Shown one piece after another: positions 56,278-64,000 of a stretch of DNA of 64,000 nucleotides. A program made the position numbers and the translations under genes. The notes under the pieces were generated by a model, which saw only the letters and a list, made by a program, of their open reading frames with translations, made no database searches and had not been told where the DNA came from. Each line of letters opens with the position of its first letter. Position 1 is the stretch's first letter. The stretch is from Pseudophaeomoniella oleicola (taxonomy: Eukaryota > Ascomycota > Eurotiomycetes > Phaeomoniellales > Phaeomoniellaceae): NCBI GenBank assembly GCA_003868215.1, contig QWDQ01000001.1, positions 1,158,096-1,222,095 on the forward strand, read 5' to 3'.

Positions 56278-58275
56278 TTACGTGTGGAACACTTCCCATG
56301 GATTATTGCCCGTCGACAAGAACGAGTTCAAGATATCGGTCTGCTCCATCTCCCCTACGAGACCGTCTAAGGTGTAAAAGTCCAAAGGATACGGTTGCTG
56401 TCGGGATGGATTGACGGTGCTGGCAGGAAGAAGCTGGTCCATGGAATCCGTGCTCCAGGCCGTTTCCGCATAAGGCGGTCTGTAGCCCTGGCCATCTTCG
56501 ACTTGTTCATTGTCGCTGTTGTTGTTGACATTAGGACCACCTGTTGCCATCGGTCTCTCTGATACAAATTCAGTGCTGGTGGAAATGGTGTGCGACGTTG
56601 GGCTGCTATCAGAGTGCCATTGGCTCTCTGAAGATGACGCAGATGGGAAATTGAGATTTGATGGCGTGGCTTCCAAGGGAAACGTTTGTCTTATTTCGCT
56701 CAGTTTGGACCAAAGCATTCCAGATAGAGGCGTATTGCCTCCACGAATTGAAGATAGTACCTGGTGAAGGTGACTCAATGTTTCGTTGGCCTCCTTGGAC
56801 ATGTCGCGTGGAAGTGGTTGGCGGTTTACGATTGCATTAATCACGGCGCAGGCAATCTCATAGACTTTGAATTCCTGCTAGGCGTCAGATGCCGCGAACA
56901 AATCATTTCATCTGCAGCTGAAACAAACACGACTCACCATAGTTGGGCCATGAGCTTCGATCGCGGGCTTTGGAAGGGTCGCTATGCCTTTCAGAAAACC
57001 CTGAGCTATAGCAATTGGATCCAATCCCGAGTCCGCCGGACTTTGGGCTTTCGAGATATGCAAACCACCTTCCGTCGCAGTCCAGATCTTGGCAAGCATC
57101 CATTGCCGTGTCACGCAGATGTCTGCTCGTTGTACATCATTACTCGGTGCATGCTCCAGCAACGTGTTCTGCAGTCTCTGCCGTAACGATTCGAGGCATT
57201 GGCGACTAGTAGTCTCGATTTCCCCGAGATCGAAAAGCCCAGCTTCTGTTTGCTGTAGGATATCAAATGCCCCGGATTGATCAAAGATGAAGAAGAGATT
57301 GACGAGCTTTTGGACAGCGACAAATATTGGGGACTCATCTTCACCGTCAATTGACGGGAAACCAGTACTGGGCTTCAAAATAACCGGTAACCTATAGAGT
57401 AATGCTACGCCCCTAGCAGAGGTCTTCTTAACACAAGGCCGCCGAGGAGGGATATGACAACGTACCTTTCCGTCACGAACAAGAGCCAAAGTATCCGCCT
57501 ACGTATCTGTTGCTCTTCGAAAGGCAGCTGTAGGAGCGCCTGTTCTCTGTCAATGCCCATGATTTGAGCCATCGATATAGCCTCTCTCAGGTACATCAAA
57601 GACTTGACTCCACCTCCGTTCTGGTTTTCATAGAAAACGTGGAGGAAGAATGCTATCCTTATCAAATTGGGAGTGAGTCCGGTTGAAGTGTTGATCGTCA
57701 ACTTTACGCGCTCGCACTCCTCTGCCATTTTTGATCCAACAGCAGCATTTGCACCTGCAATATCAAGTCTTAATTGGGCAATGGATGCCGCACCGATTGC
57801 GTTGGCTAATGCATATATCTCATCATTGTTCTCATCTTTATGTAAAGAGGCTATAATCTCTTCCACTGAGATGATCGGCCATACTGGAAACAACCTCAGC
57901 CGATATACGCAGAGACAAATAGTCAAGGAGGCATTTGGTGTGCGCGTGGTTTCTGTGCCCCTATGGAAGTGGAATCTCAGTGTCATGTTGGCGGTGTCAA
58001 CCGAAGAAGACAACTTACCTATCAAGGTACGAAGAGATTGGGGAAGGCCCCGTACCCTCTGAAGATGAGACATTCGCTTCTCGTTGTGCATTTTCGATCT
58101 CATCTCTAGTCTTGGCTCTCATGCTACGAGGTCCTCTGGTGCGTTGATGCTTTTGGAAAGTGCATGGTATTTTGGCGGATGAGCATCCCTGGCAAGGTGG
58201 TATCTCCGAGCATTTGATCTTGCGTACTTTGCAAGCGTCACAAGCTCGTTTCGAAATCTTCCGACCTTCAGTCAT
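56278..58275 (-). CDS. Zn2Cys6 transcription factor with Fungal_trans domain
   Basis: Nuclear regulator. Four exons: 58275-58019, 57960-57466, 57412-56938 and 56877-56278; 608 aa (607 if the last acceptor is the CAG three bases later). The zinc cluster is C12, C15, C22, C28, C31 and C38 in KRACDACKVRKIKCSEIPPC and GCSSAKIPCTF, followed by a basic linker (QRTRGPRSMRAKTRDEIE). The middle domain begins CVYRLRLFPVWPIISVEEII and continues with TGLTPNLIRIAFFLHVFYEN, LREAISMAQIMGID and RRRILWLLFVTERGVALL, the Fungal_trans core. The arrangement recalls sugar and quinate utilisation regulators, but I do not assign one. The C-terminus is serine/asparagine-rich and acidic, likely activating. It lies between the reductase and the second transporter and could control either. 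Confidence 0.87.
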
Positions 58276-58970
58276 GATGGAGCTATTGATCCCCTGTCAT
58301 GTGAATCTAGTCCTGATGAGAAAAATGGCGTGCTCATCGGGTCCTAGGTGTTCGCTCTTGCACTAGAGATTCAATTGAAAATCTTAGGGATTTGCAAACC
58401 GCTGCATCGGCACCGAACCTTCGCTTAGCTTGGTGGTCCGGGGTCTTCAACGTCTTCGAAGATAAGCTCTTGAGGTCAGACGAAGTCTAGAATGTTCGTG
58501 GATATACCAAGCAGTGATCACTTAGGTATGGTCAACATTAACTGGCATTGTTAAGCATATACTCTCTCTCGCTAACGAATGAAGCACATGGCACATTGGT
58601 TAATTCTTCAGTGAATATTATCCCAAAAGGACAATTCGAAATACAGTCTCTTGATCAGCGAACTCAAGAATCGTAGCTTTACAAATTGGTGGCGTTCTAA
58701 CACAGCTGGCCAAGAGGGGGAGTTGATGTTGATGGCGCAATCCACGCTAATGGATCTATGAAGACGGCTTAACCTCGGTTCCATACCTATAATGAGATAG
58801 AGACATCTGTTCATATGGTAGATCAACTGGCGATCCATTTGGTTCTATAGGTCACAATGGTGGTATTTGCTGATTGCGGAGGTCAAATAATCCCAAGTAA
58901 TAGGTACTTTCCGACTATCTACTATGGCATTTCTTGCTACAGTGCCAAAAATTGATCAAATGGGTACGCT
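58276..58970. other. Intergenic region, no gene seen
   Basis: 695 bp between the regulator start and the second MFS transporter stop, both on the minus strand. A short minus-strand frame (58608-58838) has no recognisable product. Confidence 0.4.
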
Positions 58971-60847
58971 TCAATACTTGAACCGGAAATCCAGGCGCTT
59001 GTTCCCATCAAGTTCACGGGCTGCTTTGTCTTCCTGGTACACTATTCTCTCATCCAGAGACATTGAATCCCAGACACGTTCCTTGCGTCGATTTAGAATA
59101 CGAAGGTGGAGATACTGGACAACGAATGTGACCAGAGACAGCGCGCAAATTGCAACCAACACAGTGTTGCCTTGATGGTAATATGGAGAGTCGTAAGAGC
59201 GGTAGATCTGAGATCCGATCAACGAGCCAATCTGCACTATCACATTGTAAATGGCTGCTGTGATCGCGCGCTTCTTGACATCGAACGTATTCTCCGATAT
59301 CCATGCTGAAACAATGGGATGGAAGTAAGGATCTTTGAACATCTGTGTCAGTACAAGGGATTTGAGAGTTATGCGGGAAATAGGAAAACTTACACCCAGA
59401 AATAAGCGTAATCATGGAGAATCGGCTCCAATTCCTACCTCCGTCTGGCAGGACGATCAATGCAGTAAGGAGTGGCAGGATCCAGAATTCCCCGAATATG
59501 CAATGAAGAGTCCTCTCATTGAAGTATTCACTGCTGTATGCCAATAGAAGCATTGTGATTATCTGCAGGACCGCTGAGGGTATAGTGAGCATATTCGAAT
59601 CGAAAGTTGAGAAGCCTAGTCGCCTCAGTGTCAAGGTCAGATACGACTGGACCGGCGTTGCAGGGATATAGGCGACAAGGCCGACGAAATACAACCCCCA
59701 CATTGATGGATCTGACAGCGCATTTCGAACGTCTTTGAACGTAGCCGGTTCCTTCAGGCCTACGATACCTTTGGCGGGATCGTCGCGTAGAATTCGCTTT
59801 GCGAGAGTTAGCTGGGATTAATCAATTCGTCGACCATACTGACATTGATCATGATAACCTCTTCCCTTTCGGTATACCAGGGTTTACGCCATATAGCACC
59901 GGTTGTCTGTGTTGGTGCTTGTGGCAAGTAGAAGAAGCTCTGCTCGTTTTTAGTAAGATGTCGACCAAAACCCTTGCCTGCTCACATACGATGAACCCAA
60001 TGAGAAAAGTCAAAAGACCTTCGATCAAGAATAGCCAAAACCAACCCGGCTTACCCCCGACTCCTCTCATTTCCAAGATTGCTGCTGCGAGCAAGGCAGA
60101 TATGACTCTTGCGATATTAAGGGTCGACCAGAACACTGCCAAGCGAACTGACAATTCCTTTGACTTGTAGAAGTATGTGGACATCAAGATGACTCCGGGG
60201 ATGAAGCCACCTTCACATGCCCCTATGAAGGCACGAGTAACATAGAAAGAGGTCCTCCCAGTCATCCACGCTTGGGCCCAAGCTAAAGTTGACGTGTCAG
60301 TCTGTACGTTTGGTATGATATCGGGCGCAGAGAATACTTACAGACAGTGCTCCAGAGCATCATCATCGTTGGTAATACGTACTTGAATCCGTAGCGCTTG
60401 GTCAAGAATTGAACTGGGAATTCGGCTGCAAGGAAGCAGACAAGTTGAATTGAATTTCCATTATTGTAGTCATTTGTGGATAGGCCCAAGTCGTCTAAAA
60501 GATTGTCGGCTGTCGCATTCGAGAGATTTCCACGGTCCAGTTGAAGTGTGAAGAACTGTAATGAACTCGTTAATCTCGTATTCCTTGGGGTAAGAGTAAA
60601 TTGAAAGACAAACCATAACACAGAGCCATGACAAAAGGTACAAGTCAGTCTTGCGCACCACGCTCCTCTCTTCTGCTTCAGTCCAGCTCGCTTCAAGAGA
60701 CCATCTGTGCTTTCCCTCATACGAATCATGTGGTGGAAGAGTATCGCCCAAATTTTCACGACCAACACGTGCGGACGAAATGTGAGACCCGGTAGGCACT
60801 TCAAAGCTTTGTGTTTTCCTCGCGGTATCCTCCTCCAGAAGCCCCAT
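58971..60847 (-). CDS. MFS transporter, second anion:cation symporter (Dal5/Tna1 family)
   Basis: Six exons on the minus strand: 60847-60614, 60555-60342, 60282-59990, 59939-59859, 59811-59394, 59332-58971; 533 aa. Signatures are SWLCVMFFTLQLDRGNLSNA (transmembrane 1 and loop), LTKRYGFKYVLPTMMMLWS, TRAFIGACEGGFIPG, the short exon reading from SFFYLPQAPTQTTG to WYTEREE, RILRDDPAKG, and ISGYPYFHPIVSAWISENT near transmembrane 10. The exon 4/5 junction is ambiguous: a GTCAGT donor would give a 32-bp intron, while GTTATC gives 47 bp and fits family length better, so I use the latter. The last intron uses an AAAG acceptor. Divergent from the TauD-type dioxygenase with 984 bp between starts, as seen in sulfonate uptake/degradation pairs (inference). 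Confidence 0.87.
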
Positions 60848-61831
60848 CTCGCCTTGGTCAATGCTGAACGTTGCCAGGTACTTCCCACTATCACTGCAAC
60901 CTAGTGTGTCTTGCCAGGGGGCTAAGATGGCGTCCAGTAAAAGAAGACCAGTCAAGCCAGATTGGCAGAGGGAGTGAACCACAGTTTATGTACTCCGCGG
61001 CAAGCGTTATTCAAAACTGTTTCGCGTGAAAGACATGGTGCGTCAACGCCCTGACCATTGGGTGGGTGACTTTTGGAAGACGGCGAAAAGATTCGCAATG
61101 CAGTTGTCCAAGGTCTGATTGGCCAAGGAATGGCACCATTCTGCTTCGGAGGAGAATCCCTGAATTTTCATTCCTAGGTAGAGAGCGCCCGTTTCCAGGC
61201 AATTATGGCCGACAATGGTGTTTCATCAACGTGCTTCTGAATATCAAGATGGAACGTTGAGACTTCCATAGCACCTTGGTTGGACTAGGCAATGGCGTGA
61301 TTGCCTCGGCAAACCATAAAAGGCGCCGTTTCGCCCACTTAACGGGCCCTGATTCCCCAGAGACCCCATTCATCAGTCCCGAATCCCAAACCTAAGTTAC
61401 ATTCTCCGAGAATTTCTCCAGTCGGGACCAAATTCGCAATATTGCAAGTCGCAAAACAAGAAGCGATTATGGTGACGTTGGCATCGGTGGGAAGCGGACT
61501 GTCTTCAAAGTGTCGCGACTGACGCAAACATACACCCAAGATAGGACGATACCGCAGAGAGGAGATATCCGAATTGCCAATGATGTTGTCGCAGTGAAAT
61601 TGGGCTCATTCAAAGACCATCCGAGCTGCATGCCAGTAGAGTACATAGTAAATCCGTGGTCCATCTGATACCTGGCTTGCTTTATATTGTTCCCTTCCAA
61701 ACTCCGATTCTGATTCTTATCGGTCTGTTGTTATCTTCATCAAGGAGGGACACTCAACAACATTCAAGTCAACCATATATCCTCCAAACGTATAACAGTT
61801 GAAGAAATACCTAGAAATCCCCAAACTCATA
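60848..61831. other. Divergent promoter region between second MFS transporter and dioxygenase
   Basis: 984 bp with no supported gene. The right part is AT-richer and has a TATATTGTTC-like element near 61,682. Candidate shared regulatory region. Confidence 0.4.
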
Positions 61832-63185
61832 ATGCCTTCTCTTGCTGCTTTTGTTCCTGCATCTCCCGATCCAAATGACATCAAGTCGAATATCCGAGGT
61901 GGCCATCCGGATGCACGAACTCGTTGTCTGAAGCCTTTAGTCAATTCCCACTCTCTTGATAGATTCAAGCACTTGGATTTGACACCTGCTATTGGGCGAG
62001 AGTATTCTGGTCTCCAAGTAACAGAGCTTCTGGCCGGTGATGACAGACTCATCACAGACCTTGCGATCACCAGTAAGCACATCGGCATTCCAACACCTAC
62101 TTTGTATATACTGATGGGTTTGTCCCCTTGAAGTCTCGGAACGTGGTGTTGTTTTCCTACGCAACCAGGATGTTACCCCCCAACAGATGAGAGAGCTTTG
62201 CGAAAGGATAACATCAGCTGCGGGTTGTGTAAGTAGATCAGCATGCTTCTTGTTTGATGGCGCTGATATTCTCTTCTAGCCGGAATCCTCCGGACTCCAT
62301 GTTCATCCTTTGACAGAGGAAGGCAGTGAGCTTGGCGACCAAATCAGCGTCATCAGTAGCGAGAAGCAGAAGAAAGGTGGCGGTCTCACGCATCAACTTA
62401 GTGATGTAAGCCGATTTGCCTCTGCGGGATGGCACACAGATATCAGTTTCGAAAGGGTGAGTGATGACTGCTAAGCGTAGGGCTCTTCTTGCTTATGCTA
62501 ATTTGGAACAAGGTTCCCTCGGACTATGCTATGCTCAAGATCCATACACTTCCAGAGACTGGAGGCGATACTGTACGTTTGACAGCTTCATCACACCACA
62601 GCGAGGTATCGCATGCTGACTTGGATTTGAAGTTATGGGCATCTGGCTACGAGATCTATGACCGACTATCTCCAAACATGCAACGGTTCCTTGAAGGCCT
62701 TACGGCAACACATGATGCAAAGTTCTTCCTCGAGGAGGCCGAGCGTTTGGGGAACCCTTTACGCACAATGGCCCGTGGATCCCCACTCAACTACGGCTCA
62801 GACCTGCAAGCAATTCATCCCGTCATCCGGACAAACCGTAAGTAATCTTACAGACATATAGACTTTTGCTGATACACTCAAAGCTGTCACTGGATGGAAA
62901 TCAGTCTACGTCAACAAAGGCTTTACTAAACGTATCAATGGCGTAACCAAAGATGAATCAGATCTTCTCCTCAGCTATCTTTTCAACCTTGTCACCCAGA
63001 ATCACGACGCCCAAATCAGATTCAAATGGAATAAGAATGACCTTGCCATCTGGGACAACAGGAGCAATTGGCACTGTGCAACTTATGACTATGACGCGGC
63101 CAGGGCCGGTGATAGAGTCTGCTCACTTGGGGAGGCACCATACCTTGACCTGAATAGTAAGAGCCGGCAGGAAGCTATTAAATAA
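61832..63185 (+). CDS. Fe(II)/2-oxoglutarate-dependent TauD/TfdA-type dioxygenase
   Basis: Fungal members (yeast Jlp1) oxidise sulfonates such as taurine, releasing sulfite. Six exons: 61832-62072, 62134-62228, 62280-62456, 62513-62572, 62633-62837, 62884-63185; 359 aa. The Fe(II) ligands are visible: H164 and D166 in GWHTDISFER and H323 in WDNRSNWHC, and R333, ten residues later, fits the 2-oxoglutarate-binding arginine. Other family marks are ISERGVVFLRNQD and VPSDYAMLKIHTLPETGGDT, with LYASGYEIYDRLSP-like sequence after the fourth intron. Four of five introns end in AAG. The fourth intron (60 bp) is open and a multiple of three, so retention would give a 379-aa variant. This is the last gene before the telomere. 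Substrate unproven. Confidence 0.86.
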
Positions 63186-63466
63186 TTGGTTCGTCTGTTT
63201 TCCAGCAACTGGCATTGTTTTCTTATATATGAATCACTACTCAGGCTTATTAAAATGGGATTAAACTGATACTGTATTATTATTAATCTTATACTTCATA
63301 GTATTTTATCTAGAATATTATTGTACCCGCGTCTTTCGGCTTAGGAATAGAATTTTTTGAGTATTAAAATTCTTTTTTTATTAATTATAATAATGATTAT
63401 TATGATTATCTGATATAATATTTAATAATATTATTCCGCGTTATTATAAATACTAATTATAATAAA

Positions 63467-63690
63467 TCTATCTATATACATCTTGCAGTTTAGTATGATA
63501 TTAATATATTAATAGGAATTTTAGATAATTTAATAATAAAAAATTAATAATTCCGTAAAAACCCTAAATCGAAAGATCTCCGAAACGCTATATTAACGAC
63601 GACGTTAACGTAAAGAATAATGGAAATACTTTTTAAATCTTAAAAAAACTATATATTATTTTTTAAAATAAAGAGATAAATATTTTTTTC
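63467..63690 (+). repeat. Subtelomeric repeat, copy A
   Basis: About 224 bp that align with copy B at an offset of 236 bp. Shared words include CAGTTTAGTATGATAT, TATATTAATAGGAATTTT, AATAATTCCGTA and TATATTATTTTTTAAAATAA. Differences are mainly C/T and G/A. Confidence 0.8.
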
Positions 63691-63702
63691 CTTTTTTCTA
63701 AC

Positions 63703-63923
63703 TCTATTTATATATATCTTACAGTTTAGTATGATATCAATATATTAATAGGAATTTTGGGTAGTTTAATAATAAAAGATTGATAATTCCGTAGAAATTT
63801 GAATTTAGAAGATCTTTAAAACGTTATATTAATAATAATATTAATATAAAAGACGACGGGAATCCTAAATAAATATTAAAAAAATTATATATTATTTTTT
63901 AAAATAAAGAAATGAATATTTTT
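63703..63923 (+). repeat. Subtelomeric repeat, copy B
   Basis: Second copy of the repeat, ending exactly where the telomeric array begins. It keeps some bases that copy A has lost and vice versa, as expected from independent RIP. Confidence 0.8.
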
Positions 63924-64000
63924 TTAGGGTTAGGGTTAGGGTTAGGGTTAGGGTTAGGGTTAGGGTTAGGGTTAGGGTTAGGGTTAGGGTTAGGGTTAGG
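63924..64000 (+). repeat. Telomere, (TTAGGG)n
   Basis: Nearly 13 uninterrupted TTAGGG units run to the end of the window. The G-rich strand points outward, so this is the right-hand chromosome end. TTAGGG is the standard telomere unit of filamentous ascomycetes. Confidence 0.98.

Larger units (their letters stand above)
63186..63923. other. AT-rich subtelomeric DNA
   Basis: Base composition changes sharply after the dioxygenase stop. The stretch is strongly AT-rich with remaining cytosines largely in CpG, resembling the RIP block. It contains two tandem degenerate repeat copies next to the telomere and no gene. Confidence 0.7.

Noticed and set aside
1-64000. tRNA, rRNA or other structured RNA genes
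   Set aside because: I looked for T-loop and anticodon-arm patterns by eye and found none convincing; a covariance-model scan would be needed to exclude them.

Overview
The window is the right-hand end of a chromosome of a filamentous ascomycete (Pezizomycotina). The evidence is short GT-AG introns of about 44-80 bp, Zn2Cys6 regulators, fungal families (ErfB, PAS kinase, Mcm21/CENP-O, Aim6, Fungal_N-type), an AT-rich block with the CpA/TpG depletion of repeat-induced point mutation (RIP), and a terminal array of TTAGGG repeats. I cannot place the class or species from sequence alone.

Layout. (1) 1-29,300 is gene-dense, mostly conserved core genome: a TBC1D5-like Rab GAP, a PAS-domain kinase, a small membrane protein, a DUF1989 protein, the ErfB palmitoyltransferase, a compact catalase-like peroxidase, an FAD monooxygenase, a DUF4743/Nudix protein, a GNAT acetyltransferase, an unknown helical protein, the kinetochore subunit Mcm21/CENP-O, the ER acetyl-CoA transporter, Yae1, an Aim6-like secreted protein and an orphan Fungal_N-type protein. 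(2) 30,656-44,080 is a 13.4-kb, extremely AT-rich block. It is not structureless: it is a hAT DNA transposon (8-bp target duplication, similar termini, transposase remnants on the + strand) into which a Ty3/Gypsy LTR retrotransposon (two 216-bp LTRs, 4-bp duplication, pol remnant on the - strand) has jumped. Both are RIP-mutated. (3) The hAT element sits inside an exon of a RING-type protein gene, whose two halves (29,734-30,655 and 44,089-45,608) still join in frame. (4) 45,609-63,185 is a subtelomeric accessory segment: Zn2Cys6 regulator, MFS transporter, 5-oxoprolinase, aldo-keto reductase, second Zn2Cys6 regulator, second MFS transporter and a TauD-type dioxygenase. It looks like one or two catabolic modules. 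(5) 63,186-63,923 is AT-rich subtelomeric DNA with two RIP-mutated tandem copies of a repeat of about 224 bp, followed by the telomere at 63,924-64,000.

How it fits together. The RIP block separates conserved housekeeping genes from a regulator/transporter/enzyme set next to the telomere. Each transporter is divergent from an enzyme gene (MFS and oxoprolinase share a 766-bp upstream region; the second MFS and the dioxygenase share 984 bp), which suggests co-regulated uptake and breakdown of amide or sulfonate type compounds. That functional grouping is inference. Exon models were built by hand from splice signals, frame and family similarity recalled from memory; every multi-exon model given here sums to a multiple of three.
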